A stretch of DNA of 64,000 nucleotides from Pseudomonadota bacterium (GCA_018902755.1 JAHIQI010000052.1:1-64000); one strand, 5' to 3'; positions 33,654 through 43,695 are shown, counted from the first letter of the stretch. Notes: a model not told the origin generated them from the sequence alone. Made by a program: numbers and translations.

Positions 33654-35047
33654 TAGATGAACTCCCTGGGGTCGCTCAGGCGTCCGTTTATGGCGCTGGC
33701 CGCGGCCATGGCCGGGCTGCACAGGTGGGTGCGCCCGCCCTTGCCCTGACGGCCCTTGAAGTTGCGATTGCTGGTGGAGGCGCAGCGGTTGCCCTCGGGC
33801 AACACGTCCGGGTTCATGGCCAGACACATGGAGCAGCCGGGAAGCCGCCACTCGAAGCCCGCCTCGGTGAAAACCTTGTCCAGACCTTCGGCCTCGGCCT
33901 GGGCCTTCACCTGCATGGAGCCGGGCACCACGATGGCGGTGACCCCCTGGGCCACCTTGCGGCCCTTGGCCACGGCGGCGGCGGCGCGCAGGTCTTCCAG
34001 GCGGCCGTTGGTGCAGGAGCCGATGAAGGCGTAGTCGATGGGCACCTCGCTGAACTTTTGGCCCGGCTTCAGGCCGATGTAGTCCAGGGCGTCGGCCGCG
34101 GCCTTTTGCCTTTCGTTGGGCAGGGAAGCGGGCTCGGGCACCAGGCCGCCGATGCCCGCCACCTGGCCGGGGTTGACCCCCCAGGTGAGCATGGGCTCCA
34201 TGGCGCTGATGTCCACCACAACCCGCTTGTCGAACTTGGCGTCCGGGTCGCTGGGCAGCGTCTTCCAGTAGGCCACCGCCCGCTCCCAGTCCTGGCCCGC
34301 CGGGGCGAAGGGACGGCCCTTCAGCCAGGCATAGGTGGTCTGGTCAGGGGCCACCATGCCCGAGCGGGCCCCGGCCTCTATGCTCATGTTGCAAAGGGTC
34401 ATGCGCCCTTCCATGGACAGGGCCTCGATGGCCGGGCCCATGTACTCCACGGCGTAGCCGGTGGCCCCGTCGTTGCCCAGCTGGCCGATGATGGCCAGGA
34501 TGACGTCCTTGGCGGTGCAACCGGCGGGCAGATCGCCCGTTACCTCCACGGCCATGCAGGGAGGCTTGGACTGGGGCAGGGTCTGGGTGGCCAACACGTG
34601 CTCCACCTCGCTGGTGCCGATGCCGAAGGCCAGGGCCCCGAAGGCCCCGTGGGTGGCGGTGTGGCTGTCGCCGGCCACCACCGTGTTGCCCGGCAAGACG
34701 ATGCCCTGCTCGGGCATGGTCACGTGGATCACGCCCTGGCGGTCCTGGCCCCAGCCGAAGTAGGGGATGCCGAAGTCCAAGGCGTTCTGCTCCAAGGCGG
34801 CCATTTGGGTCTCGGCCACCTCGTCGGCCAAAGGCCGGGCCATGTGGGTGGTGGGCACCACGTGGTCGCACACCGCCCAGGTCAGGTCCGGGCGGCGCAC
34901 CTTGCGGCCGTCCCGGCGCATGGCCGAAAAGGCCTGGGGCGAGGTGACTTCGTGCACCAGATGCTTGTCGATGTAGATGAGGTCCGGGCGGTCTTTTTCG
35001 CTCCGCACCAGATGGGTGTCCCAGATTTTATCCAGCAGCGTGGGCAC
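33653..35047 (-). CDS. leuC: 3-isopropylmalate dehydratase large subunit
   Basis: 464 aa aconitase-family [4Fe-4S] enzyme. The cluster cysteines lie in FIGSCTNGRLEDL (~345) and in PGCSMCLAMNPD (~405). Also seen are the DLTWAVCDHVVPT and GDSHTATHGAFGALAFGIG motifs. It starts MPTLLDKIWDTHLV. It is separated from ilvC by a 133-base gap that contains a strong hairpin, so leuCDB-budA may be partly uncoupled from ilvDBNC. Confidence 0.97.
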   Translation of the reverse strand: MPTLLDKIWDTHLVRSEKDRPDLIYIDKHLVHEVTSPQAFSAMRRDGRKVRRPDLTWAVCDHVVPTTHMARPLADEVAETQMAALEQNALDFGIPYFGWGQDRQGVIHVTMPEQGIVLPGNTVVAGDSHTATHGAFGALAFGIGTSEVEHVLATQTLPQSKPPCMAVEVTGDLPAGCTAKDVILAIIGQLGNDGATGYAVEYMGPAIEALSMEGRMTLCNMSIEAGARSGMVAPDQTTYAWLKGRPFAPAGQDWERAVAYWKTLPSDPDAKFDKRVVVDISAMEPMLTWGVNPGQVAGIGGLVPEPASLPNERQKAAADALDYIGLKPGQKFSEVPIDYAFIGSCTNGRLEDLRAAAAVAKGRKVAQGVTAIVVPGSMQVKAQAEAEGLDKVFTEAGFEWRLPGCSMCLAMNPDVLPEGNRCASTSNRNFKGRQGKGGRTHLCSPAMAAASAINGRLSDPREFI

Positions 35048-35146
35048 GTTACTCCCCTTTTCGGTCCGCCAAAGGTCCGACGCGCTAATAAATTTACGTC
35101 CAGTTGAAACCGCTCGGCAAATATATCACGGTACGCTTGGTTATGG

Positions 35147-35172
35147 CCGGGGGCGGCTCGCTCCGCCCCCGG
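35147..35172 (-). terminator. hairpin between ilvC and leuC
   Basis: CCGGGGGCGG (35147-35156) and CCGCCCCCGG (35163-35172) make a perfect 10-bp stem with a 6-nt loop, 8 bases beyond the ilvC stop on the minus strand. No T-run follows. It may attenuate or process the transcript rather than end it. leuC lies upstream in transcription sense only if the order is leuC-first; here ilvC is the more downstream-facing 3' end of ilvDBNC, and leuC begins a new block beyond 35047. Confidence 0.5.
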
Positions 35173-35180
35173 AGGTTCAA

Positions 35181-36176
<996 letters not shown>

Positions 36177-36212
36177 CGTCAGGTTCTCCTTAAAAAATAT
36201 CGGCAAAGCGCC

Positions 36213-36812
36213 TTAGTCTTGTTCCTCAATCTCTTGGGCCAGGCGCTCGGCCGCCCGGCTGATATTGTAAGTGCCGTCTTGGTCGGGGTCGTAACCGGCG
36301 GCCACATCGTTCCAATAGTCGGCCATGGGCCCCTGGCTGCGGGCCATGGCGATCTGGCCGGTGCGGGCCATCTCCTGGATGCCGTGGGGCCTAAGTATAT
36401 CGATGAAAGCCTCCAGCTTCTCGCGGTTGCCGGTGACCTCCAGGATAAGGCACTGGTTGTCCACGTGGTCCACCCTGGCCCGGAAAATCTGGGCCAGCTG
36501 CATCAGCTCGCCGCGCTTGTCGTGGGGAGCGTTCACCTTGATCAAAAGCAGGCCGCGCTCCACCCGGGGACGCCCGGTGAGGTCACTGACCTTTATCACG
36601 CTCACCAGACGGCGCAACTGTTTGACCACCTGATCGATGATCGGCGGCTCGCCGGCCACCACCACGCTGATGCGGCTCACCTTGGGGTCGTCGGTCTCGC
36701 CCACGGCCAGGGAGTAGATGTTGAAGCCGCGCCGGGCGAAGAGCCCGGAGACCCGGCTGAGCACGCCCGGCTCGTTGCGCACCAGGACGGATATGGGGCT
36801 GAAGTTTTCCAT
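36213..36812 (-). CDS. ilvN: acetolactate synthase small (regulatory) subunit
   Basis: 199 aa. An N-terminal ACT domain (ISVLVRNEPGVLSRVSGLFARRGFN, residues ~6-75) binds valine for feedback control. It is followed by the ALS_ss C-terminal domain (~85-165). The tail after ~165 (GPMADYWNDVAAGYDPDQDG) is longer than in the 160-aa forms. It starts 4 bases past the ilvB stop. Also called ilvH. Confidence 0.95.
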   Translation of the reverse strand: MENFSPISVLVRNEPGVLSRVSGLFARRGFNIYSLAVGETDDPKVSRISVVVAGEPPIIDQVVKQLRRLVSVIKVSDLTGRPRVERGLLLIKVNAPHDKRGELMQLAQIFRARVDHVDNQCLILEVTGNREKLEAFIDILRPHGIQEMARTGQIAMARSQGPMADYWNDVAAGYDPDQDGTYNISRAAERLAQEIEEQD

Positions 36813-36816
36813 GGCT

Positions 36817-38562
36817 CTACTCCTCGCGTTTCTGACCGGGGCAGGGGATGAACTCGGCGTTGGCGCCGCCGGGCGGCACCATGGGCAGCACCAGGGCCTC
36901 GCGCTCCACGGCCACGTCCAGCACCACGGGCAGGTGCTTCTCGGCCGCCTGCTGGCGGGCCCAGGCGATGGCCGGCTCCAGCTCGTCCACGGTCATGACT
37001 TGGCGGCCCATGCCGCCGAAGGCCTGGGCCACCCGGGCGTAGGGGGGCGGCTGCAGGTCGGTCTCCGCCTGGCGCTTGTCCAGGAACATCTCCTGCCACT
37101 GGCGAACCATGCCCAGGAAGTTGTTGTTGAGGATCAGCACCACAATGCCCACCTTGTAGCGCACCGCCGTGGCCAGCTCCTGAATGGTCATCAGGAAGGA
37201 GCCGTCGCCGTCGATGAGCACCACTTCCTTGTCCGGCGCGCCGATCTTGGCGCCCACCGCCGCGGGCAGGCCGTAGCCCATGGTGCCCAGGCCGCCGCTG
37301 GTGATGAAGGTGCGGGGCTGCTTGAAGGGATAGAACTGGGCGGTGTACATCTGGTGTTGGCCCACCCCGGTGACCACGATGGTTTCCTGGGGCAGGATGC
37401 GCCCCAGAAGCTCCACCACCGCCTGGGGCGCGATGGCCGGGGGCTTGTCGGCGTAGACCATGGGGTAGCAGTTCTTCCAGGCCTTGATCTGGGAGAGCCA
37501 CTCGGAGATGTCGGGCTTGGTCTTCCATTCGGCCGCGCCCTTGGCCAGGTCGGCCAGCACCGGCCTGGCATCGCCCACGATGGGCACCAGGCAGGGCAGG
37601 TTCTTGCCGATCTCGCTGGCGTCCACATCGATGTGGATGAACTGGGCCTTGGGGGCGAAGGAGTCCAGCTTGCCGGTGACCCGGTCCACCAGGCGGGTGC
37701 CCACGCACAGGATCACGTCGGCGTGGTGCAGGGCCAGGTTGGCGTAGCCGGTGCCGTGCATGCCGGGCATGCCCAGGGACAGTTCGCTGTCGGCCGGGAA
37801 GGCGCCCAGGCCCATGAGGGTGTTGGCCACCGGTATGCCGGTGACTTGGGCCAGCTCACGTAGCTCCTGGTGGGCCCCGGCGGTTATCACCCCGCCGCCG
37901 GCCAGGATCACCGGCTGCTTGGCCTGGGCCAGCATCTTGAGCGCCCGGCCGATCTGCAGGGGGTTGCCCCGGTAATGGGGCTGGTAGCCGCTGGGGGCGC
38001 TGGGGGCGGCCAGCAGGTGATCGCAGGGGGCCAGCATCACATCCTTTGGAAGGTCTATGAGCACCGGGCCGGGGCGGCCGGACAGGGCCACGAAAAAGGC
38101 CTCGGCCAGCACCTCGGGAAGCTCTTCCACGCTGCTGATCTGATAGTTGTGCTTGGTGATGGGCATGGTGATGCCGCGCATGTCCGCCTCCTGGAAGGCG
38201 TCGTTGCCCAGCAGGTTGCTGGTCACCTGGCCGGTGATGGCCACCATGGGGGTCGAGTCCATGAAGGCGTCGGCCAGGCCGGTGACCAGGTTGGTGGCCC
38301 CGGGGCCGGAGGTGGTCATGACCACCCCCACCTTGCCGGTGGCCCGGGCGTAGCCCTCGGCCATGTGGGCCGCGCCTTGCTCGTGGCCCACGATAACGTG
38401 CTGGATGCTGCCGTCGCGGAAAATCGCGTCATATAGCGGCATGATGGCGCCGCCGGTCATGCCGAAGATCACCTCCACCCCTTGATGCTTGAGGCAAGCC
38501 ACCACCGCGTCGGAACCGGTGTAGGCGGCCTTGGGGTCCTGGGGTTTGGCTGGGGTATTCAT
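36817..38562 (-). CDS. ilvB: acetolactate synthase large (catalytic) subunit
   Basis: ThDP/FAD enzyme condensing pyruvate to acetolactate. 581 aa from ATG 38562, preceded by AAGGAAGG; the frame to 38679 extends into the gap without a site. It shows the ThDP Glu motif VIVGHEQGAAHMAEGYARA (~58), TSGPGATNLVTGLADA, and the metal/diphosphate site VVLIDGDGSFLMTIQELATAV (~445). It is second in the ilvDBNC block, 120 bases after ilvD. Confidence 0.97.
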   Translation of the reverse strand: MNTPAKPQDPKAAYTGSDAVVACLKHQGVEVIFGMTGGAIMPLYDAIFRDGSIQHVIVGHEQGAAHMAEGYARATGKVGVVMTTSGPGATNLVTGLADAFMDSTPMVAITGQVTSNLLGNDAFQEADMRGITMPITKHNYQISSVEELPEVLAEAFFVALSGRPGPVLIDLPKDVMLAPCDHLLAAPSAPSGYQPHYRGNPLQIGRALKMLAQAKQPVILAGGGVITAGAHQELRELAQVTGIPVANTLMGLGAFPADSELSLGMPGMHGTGYANLALHHADVILCVGTRLVDRVTGKLDSFAPKAQFIHIDVDASEIGKNLPCLVPIVGDARPVLADLAKGAAEWKTKPDISEWLSQIKAWKNCYPMVYADKPPAIAPQAVVELLGRILPQETIVVTGVGQHQMYTAQFYPFKQPRTFITSGGLGTMGYGLPAAVGAKIGAPDKEVVLIDGDGSFLMTIQELATAVRYKVGIVVLILNNNFLGMVRQWQEMFLDKRQAETDLQPPPYARVAQAFGGMGRQVMTVDELEPAIAWARQQAAEKHLPVVLDVAVEREALVLPMVPPGGANAEFIPCPGQKREE

Positions 38563-38682
38563 GGCGTCCTTCCTTGGGCCTTTGCTTTGGCCGCCAGAGC
38601 GAGTTAGTCCTATTTGTCGAGACAGCATGAGGCCCAGTTCGTCGCGGGCCGTATTGCTTTTATGGCTAAAGGGACACATTTG

Positions 38683-40359
38683 CTAATTTCCCTTGAGAAC
38701 CGCTCCCCCGGCCGCGCTGCCCACCAGGGCTGCGTAGCGGACCAGGGCTCCGCGGGTGAATTTTGCTTTCGGTGGCCGCCAGTCCTGCCGGCGGCGCTCC
38801 AGTTCGGTTTCGGCCACCTTCAGCTCAATGCTGCGGGCCTCGATGTCCAAGGCGATGATGTCGCCGTTTTGTACAAGACACATGGGGCCTCCCGCGGCGG
38901 CCTCGGGGGATACGTGGCCGATGGCCGCGCCCCGGCTGCCTCCGCTGAAGCGGCCGTCGGTGACCAGGGCCACCTTGCCGTCCAGGGGTCCGCCGCTGAC
39001 CAAGGCGGTCAGGGCCAGCATCTCGCGCATGCCCGGCCCTCCGGCGGGGCCTTCATAGCGCACCACGATCATCTCGCCGGGCTGGATGACCTCATCGTTG
39101 TAGGCGGCCACCGCGTCTTCCTCGCAGTCGAAGACCCGGGCGGGGCCGCTGAAGGAGCGCATCTCAGGAGCCACCGCCGCGGCCTTGACCACGCAGCCGT
39201 CCGGGGCCAGGTTGCCCTTAAGGACCGCGATGCCGCCTTGGGCGGAAAGCGGGGCCTCCATGGTGTGGATCACCCGCTTGCCGTCCACGGCGTAGGCGCT
39301 GACCTCGGGGGCCAGGTAGTCGGCCAGGCTCTCGCCGCCCACCGCCTTGCAGGTGGTGTCCAGAACCGGCTCCAGGGCCTTCATCACCGCGCCCACTCCA
39401 CCGGCCGCGTCCAGGTGCTCCATGCGGAACTCCCCGGCCGGGCTCAGCTTGGCCAAGTGGGGGGTCTTCTTGGACAATCGGTCGAAGTCCGCCAGGCCGA
39501 ACTCCACCCGGGCCTCGTGGGCGATGGCCGGCAGGTGCAGACAGGTGTTGGTGGAGCCGCCCAGGGCCAGGTCCACCCGGCAGGCGTTGAAAAAGGCCTC
39601 TTTAGTAAGGATGTCCAGAGGCCGGAGATTATTCTTGAGCGCGGCCACCGCGGCCATGCCGCTGGCCTGGGCCAACTCGGCCCGCTTGGGGCTCTGGGCC
39701 AGGGCGCTGGCGCCGCCGGGCAGGGCCAGGCCCATGGCCTCGGACATGCAGGCCATGGTGTTGGCGGTGAACATGCCCGAGCAGGAGCCGGGGCCGGGGC
39801 AGGCGGCGCACTCCAGGGCGGCCAGCTGCTCCTCGCTCCACTGGCCGGACTGCACCTTGGCCACGCCCTCGAACACGGTGATCAGGTCCACCGCCTTGCC
39901 CTCCAGCTTGCCCGTGGCCATGGGCCCGCCGGTGAGCATCACCGCGGGCAGGTTGAGGCGGCAGGCGGCCATGAGCATGCCGGGCACGATCTTGTCGCAA
40001 GAGGCTATGAGCACCAGGGCGTCGAAGCCGTGGGCCAGGGCCATCAGCTCCACGCTGTCGGCCACCACCTCGCGGCTGGGCAGGGAGGCGTGCATGCCGG
40101 CGTGGCCCATGGCCAGGCCGTCGCAGATGCCGATGGTGTTGAACTCCATGGGGGTGGCCCCGGCGGCCCGCACTCCGTCGGCGGCTAGCTTGGCCAGGCG
40201 GTCCAGGTGCACGTGGCCGGGGACCACGGTGTTGTAGGAGTTGGCGATGCCCACCAGGGGGCGGGACAGGTCGTCATCGTTGAGGCCCAGGGCCCGGAGA
40301 AGGGAACGTTGGGGGGCCCGGGCGGAGCCCTTTTTAACCTGATCGCTGGGTAAGCTCAT
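38683..40359 (-). CDS. ilvD: dihydroxy-acid dehydratase
   Basis: Fe-S dehydratase forming the 2-keto acid precursors of Val and Ile. 558 aa from ATG 40359 (GGGGAGAA ten bases upstream; the longer frame covers the attenuator). Cysteine motifs: GICDGLAMGHAGM, LIASCDKIVPGMLMAA (~115) and CAACPGPGSCSGMFTANTM (~183). C-terminal GGRFSGGSRGAAIGHVSPEAA is family-typical. It is the first structural gene of the operon. Confidence 0.97.
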   Translation of the reverse strand: MSLPSDQVKKGSARAPQRSLLRALGLNDDDLSRPLVGIANSYNTVVPGHVHLDRLAKLAADGVRAAGATPMEFNTIGICDGLAMGHAGMHASLPSREVVADSVELMALAHGFDALVLIASCDKIVPGMLMAACRLNLPAVMLTGGPMATGKLEGKAVDLITVFEGVAKVQSGQWSEEQLAALECAACPGPGSCSGMFTANTMACMSEAMGLALPGGASALAQSPKRAELAQASGMAAVAALKNNLRPLDILTKEAFFNACRVDLALGGSTNTCLHLPAIAHEARVEFGLADFDRLSKKTPHLAKLSPAGEFRMEHLDAAGGVGAVMKALEPVLDTTCKAVGGESLADYLAPEVSAYAVDGKRVIHTMEAPLSAQGGIAVLKGNLAPDGCVVKAAAVAPEMRSFSGPARVFDCEEDAVAAYNDEVIQPGEMIVVRYEGPAGGPGMREMLALTALVSGGPLDGKVALVTDGRFSGGSRGAAIGHVSPEAAAGGPMCLVQNGDIIALDIEARSIELKVAETELERRRQDWRPPKAKFTRGALVRYAALVGSAAGGAVLKGN

Positions 40360-40507
40360 AACGCGTTTTCTCCCCTTGGGGGCTTTCCGGCGGCCTGGGG
40401 GCCCTACCGGAGAATTTGCGGCGCGCGGCCCCCGATGGCATAGCCTCACGGGGGGCCCGACGGCCTGTAATTAAAAGGTCAGGATGTCGGTAGAGTGTTT
40501 CCGGCCC
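40360..40507 (-). promoter_or_regulatory. candidate transcription/translation attenuator of the ilv operon
   Basis: Between the leader peptide and ilvD, the GGCCCCC block at 40427-40433 can pair with GGGGGCC at 40451-40457 or with GGGGGCC at 40397-40403. The two pairings exclude each other, as expected of an attenuator switching with ribosome position on the leader. There is no U-run after the promoter-distal hairpin, so control might be of translation or Rho access. Confidence 0.55.
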
Positions 40508-40642
40508 CTAGAGGGGCAGGATAATTACGGAGGGTACCAACAACAATACTACGCCGAGGATGGCGCCAAGAAGGGAGGCAAAGCGGAAGGAAGCGTTTTG
40601 GTGAGCCTGGGTGGGCTTACGGGATGTTGTTTTTCGCCTCAT
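40508..40642 (-). CDS. ilvL: ilv leader peptide, 44 aa
   Basis: ATG 40642 is preceded by GGAGG at nine bases, and the TAG lies at 40508. The first 20 residues are basic/polar (MRRKTTSRKPTQAHQNASFR). In the last 21 residues, 15 are Ile, Leu or Val, including the runs VVLLLV and VIILPL. This composition just ahead of ilvDBNC-leuCDB is that of an attenuation leader sensing charged branched-chain tRNAs. A one-helix membrane peptide is the alternative reading. Confidence 0.75.
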   Translation of the reverse strand: MRRKTTSRKPTQAHQNASFRFASLLGAILGVVLLLVPSVIILPL

Positions 40643-40677
40643 GGGTCAGATCCTCCGTCAGATCACAAGTAGATATG

Positions 40678-40706
40678 GCTCTACCACCAGCCAGGCGGCT
40701 TGTCAA
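40678..40706 (-). promoter_or_regulatory. candidate sigma-70 promoter of the ilv-leu operon
   Basis: On the minus strand a perfect TTGACA (40706-40701) is followed 17 bases later by TAGAGC (40683-40678), a weak -10. It lies 36 bases before the leader ATG. The remaining gap up to 40949 carries no gene that I can see. Confidence 0.45.
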
Positions 40707-40949
40707 CGGCAGAGTAAAAGCTTTTTTACACCTATAACGAGGTGGTTACCGATTCCATCCGCCGCCGGAGGGTCAATAGCCCTTTGATCACCAGGAGATA
40801 GCAGGCTTGAAACTGAACACGCCGGCTCAATTTCGCAGCAATGTTCAGTCACCAGGGACGGCGAGCGATCCGCCCAAGTCCAAGTAACGGCTTGTCGGCG
40901 GCAACCTTGGGTTTTTCGGGAAATAAGCTTGGATTCGCCCAGGGTTGGC

Positions 40950-41765
40950 CTAGGACTTCCGGGCCCAGAGGCTGAACCAGGTGAACTCCGCCTCGCGGCG
41001 CTGGGCGATGGCGTAACCCCTGGAGCGCAGAAGGTCTTCCAGCTTGCCCACCTGGGAGCGCATCACCCCCGAAAGGATCATCTGGGGCATGCCGTCCAGG
41101 TCGCGGGGTTCGGCCCACAGCTCTTGTTGCACCGCCCAGGGCAGGTTGCCCAGCACCAGGTCGGCCGGTTTGTCCAAAAAGTCGCCCGCCGGGCCCTCCA
41201 AGGTGGTCAGGCCTATTCCGTTCAGCCTGGCGTTATTTTTGGTGGTGCTCACGCACAGGGGGTTCAGGTCCACCGCCAGCACCTCTTTGGCTCCCCAGGC
41301 GGCGGCGGCCATGGCCAAGATGCCGGTTCCACATCCTAAATCCAACACCCGCCCCAAGGGGCCCAGTTGGCGGCGCAGCCACAGCAGCTCCAGGCAGTGG
41401 CGAGTGGTGGGGTGCAGGCCCGAGCCGAAGACCAGGCCGGGGTCGATGAGCAGGCGCTTGGCCCCCTTGGGGGGCGGGGCCGGATCCCAGGAGGGGCAGA
41501 AGAACAGGTCGCCCACCAGCCAGGGTTTGAGCTCCAGGCCGCCCTGCCACTGCTCGTAGGTCAGCTCGTGGCGCTGGCGCAGGGTGACCCCGCCCGTGGC
41601 CGAGAGCTGCTCCACCGCCTGGGGCGAGGGGGCCGAGAAGAACAGGAAGCTGGTGTCGCCCTCCAGCCATAGGCCCAGGTAATGGGGGCCCAGGCCGTTG
41701 GCCATGGCTCGGGCGTCGCCTAAAAATTCATAAATATAAAGGTCTTGATATGGGGGAGCGGTCAC
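40950..41765 (-). CDS. prmA: ribosomal protein L11 methyltransferase family protein
   Basis: SAM-dependent methyltransferase of 271 aa. The PrmA signature DPGLVFGSGLHPTTRHCLELL (~107-127) precedes motif I RVLDLGCGTGILAMAAAAWGA. The catalytic-type NLPW appears as LVLGNLPWAVQQELW (motif IV). The N-terminal substrate-recruiting domain is shorter and more divergent than in E. coli PrmA (293 aa), so a related protein methylase cannot be excluded. It lies upstream of the ilv leader in the same direction. Confidence 0.82.
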   Translation of the reverse strand: MTAPPYQDLYIYEFLGDARAMANGLGPHYLGLWLEGDTSFLFFSAPSPQAVEQLSATGGVTLRQRHELTYEQWQGGLELKPWLVGDLFFCPSWDPAPPPKGAKRLLIDPGLVFGSGLHPTTRHCLELLWLRRQLGPLGRVLDLGCGTGILAMAAAAWGAKEVLAVDLNPLCVSTTKNNARLNGIGLTTLEGPAGDFLDKPADLVLGNLPWAVQQELWAEPRDLDGMPQMILSGVMRSQVGKLEDLLRSRGYAIAQRREAEFTWFSLWARKS

Positions 41766-41788
41766 GGCACAGCCAAATAAGACTCAAA

Positions 41789-41814
41789 GGCCTCCCCGGT
41801 GGGCCGGGGAAGCC
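41789..41814 (-). terminator. terminator-like hairpin after dodecin
   Basis: TCCCCGG (41793-41799) and CCGGGGA (41804-41810), extended by GGC/GCC outer pairs, form a stem. On the minus strand it is followed by TTTGAG. It lies between the dodecin stop and prmA. Confidence 0.5.
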
Positions 41815-41858
41815 GCGAGTGATGACGTACGCTGATTTGGTTCGGCGCGGCCCTGAAA

Positions 41859-42071
41859 TTAGGCTTCGAGGACGAAGATCACTTCCAGGCGGACCCGGTA
41901 TTCGGAGATCTGATTCTCCATCACCGAAACGCGCTGCTCCACCACCTTCATGCCGGTGATGCCCCTCAGAGTGCGGGTGGCCCGCTCGAAGCCGACCTTT
42001 ATGGCGTCGTCCAGGCTGACCGGACTGGCGGCCACGATCTCGGTGACTCGGGCAACACGCTTTTCTCCCAT
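41859..42071 (-). CDS. dodecin family protein
   Basis: Small flavin- or CoA-binding dodecamer-forming protein, 70 aa from ATG 42071, the second of two close ATGs and the one correctly spaced from GGGAGG. It follows the beta-alpha-beta-beta dodecin pattern: VARVTEIVAASPVSLDDAIKVG, ERATRTLRGITGMKVVEQRV, then EYRVRLEVIFVLE. The Trp found in archaeal flavin dodecins is absent. Confidence 0.85.
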   Translation of the reverse strand: MGEKRVARVTEIVAASPVSLDDAIKVGFERATRTLRGITGMKVVEQRVSVMENQISEYRVRLEVIFVLEA

Positions 42072-42282
42072 GCTCATCCTCCCTAATCCCCGCGGGAGTT
42101 CACCCCGCTGAACCAATAACCGTCTAATTGAGTTTCTTGCCGTGTGGTTGCTCCGGTTCCCCGCCCATCGGAACTCCCTTGGCAGATTCAGGCTATCATA
42201 AGGTGAAAAGAGGGTACAAGATGAAATGTATTGACCCGAGCATGCGCATCGGGGATAGTTTGTGCCGGTTTGCACTTTGTCC

Positions 42283-42311
42283 TTGACATGCCAAGGGGTC
42301 AGGTCTATTAA
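42283..42311 (+). promoter_or_regulatory. sigma-70-type promoter of the ATP synthase Fo operon
   Basis: TTGACA (42283-42288), a 17-base spacer and TATTAA (42306-42311) match the consensus closely, 47 bases upstream of atpZ. The rest of 42072-42282 shows nothing recognisable. Confidence 0.75.
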
Positions 42312-42357
42312 TGCCTAGTCAGCCCGCTAAACCTTTAAATATCGGAAGCGGGTCACA

Positions 42358-42618
42358 ATGTTGAGTAGACCGCCGCGAGCCGTTTGGGACCATCTGGCCC
42401 TGGTTATGCAGGTTGGTTTGACCTTCGCCGGGTCGGTGCTTTTCTGCCTTTTTATAGGCTATTGGCTGGGCGAGTGGTTTGGCGCCAGAGCGGTGTTCAT
42501 CACGGTTTTCATCCTCCTGGGCATAGCCGGGGGTGGCTACACGGTCTACCGGCAAATTTCCGAAGTGGGCTTGGAGCCCGAGGACGACGAAGTTGAACGC
42601 AACGGTGAGCAAGACTGA
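42358..42618 (+). CDS. atpZ: AtpZ/AtpI-family protein
   Basis: 86 aa with two membrane helices (residues ~15-37 and ~44-63) separated by GEWFGARA, and an acidic tail PEDDEVERNGEQD. This small protein commonly leads Fo operons. AtpZ/AtpI proteins are implicated in c-ring assembly and Mg2+/Ca2+ supply. It overlaps the next gene (atpI) by 14 bases. Confidence 0.85.
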   Translation: MLSRPPRAVWDHLALVMQVGLTFAGSVLFCLFIGYWLGEWFGARAVFITVFILLGIAGGGYTVYRQISEVGLEPEDDEVERNGEQD

Positions 42619-43009
42619 GGGATCCTCCAACTTGTTTGTTCGGCAGGTGATCACCCGTGCCTTGCTTTTTGCCGTGGGCGGGGCGCTCATCCTCACCGTG
42701 GCCGGACAGGCCGGTTGGGCCCGGGGCTTGGCTCTGGGCGGACTGGCTTCGGCGGCCAACTTCCTGGTCATGTCCTGGATGTTGCCACGGGCCCTGGACC
42801 CGGCCCAGCGCCGGGGGCAGGCCTTCACCGTGGTTTCAGTGATCGTGCGCTTCGGCCTGATGGCCGTGGCCCTGGCCGTGGCCCTGTCCATGCCCCAGCG
42901 AGTGACGCCCCTGGCAGCCGCCGCGGGCCTTTTTACGGTTCAGTTCACCCTGTTGAGCGACCGCTTCCTGGGCGGTCGTTTGCTGGGTACTACCTCGGAG
43001 AGCAGATAG
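42605..43009 (+). CDS. atpI: ATP synthase subunit I family protein
   Basis: 134 aa from GTG 42605 inside the end of atpZ; the longer frame from 42533 would overlap atpZ coding heavily. It has four hydrophobic helices (~14-34, 40-60, 72-92, 95-118). AtpI acts as a chaperone for c-ring assembly, which is notable here because the ring must accept a five-hairpin subunit. It is followed 4 bases later by atpB. Confidence 0.8.
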   Translation: MSKTEGSSNLFVRQVITRALLFAVGGALILTVAGQAGWARGLALGGLASAANFLVMSWMLPRALDPAQRRGQAFTVVSVIVRFGLMAVALAVALSMPQRVTPLAAAAGLFTVQFTLLSDRFLGGRLLGTTSESR

Positions 43010-43013
43010 CGCC

Positions 43014-43685
43014 GTGAACGAGCTGACCCACATACCACACTGGTATTTGAGCCTGGGCGGCATGCGCCTGGAGTTCAACTCCGAAACTCTCATCATGTCC
43101 TGGCTGGTGATGGCCTTGATCGTGGCCTTCGGTTTCCTGGCCACCCGCAAGCTGTCGTTTTTGCCGGGCGGCTGGCAGACCATGGGCGAAATCATGGTGG
43201 GCACCTTCCAAGGCCTGGTGGCCGACGCCTTGGATGAGCGCAACCGCAAGTATTTCCCCTTGGTCATCACCGTGTTCCTCTTCATATGGTTGAGCAACAT
43301 GCTGGGGGTGATCCCGGGGCTGAGCGAGCCCACCAGGGACCTGAACACCCCGCTGGCATATGGCGTGTTGGGATTTTTCATCGCCCACTACGCCGGCATA
43401 CAGACCAAGGGAATAAAGGCCTACCTGAGCGAGTACGTGCAGCCGATGTTCTTCATGGCCCCGCTGAACATCATCGGCGAGCTCTCCAAGGTGGTCTCCA
43501 TCTCCTTCCGTCTCTACGGCAACATCATGGGCGGCTCGATCATCATCATGGTGGTGAGCGACCTGGTCTACAGCCTGGTGCTGCCGCCGGCGCTCAACGC
43601 CTTTTTCGGGCTGTTCGTGGGGACCATCCAGGCCTTCGTGTTCACCATGTTGACTCTGGTCTATATCTCGGTGCAAACCAAGTAG
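43014..43685 (+). CDS. atpB: F-type ATP synthase subunit a
   Basis: The stator channel subunit, 223 aa with GTG start and 5-6 membrane helices. The essential Arg is in SISFRLYGNIMGGSIIIM (~157). The preceding PLNIIGELSKVV and the last helix (FVGTIQAFVFTMLTLVYISVQ) match Fo a-subunits. The length fits the short deltaproteobacterial form. It directly precedes the unusual c-subunit genes. Confidence 0.95.
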   Translation: MNELTHIPHWYLSLGGMRLEFNSETLIMSWLVMALIVAFGFLATRKLSFLPGGWQTMGEIMVGTFQGLVADALDERNRKYFPLVITVFLFIWLSNMLGVIPGLSEPTRDLNTPLAYGVLGFFIAHYAGIQTKGIKAYLSEYVQPMFFMAPLNIIGELSKVVSISFRLYGNIMGGSIIIMVVSDLVYSLVLPPALNAFFGLFVGTIQAFVFTMLTLVYISVQTK

Positions 43686-43695
43686 GAATCGCTTA

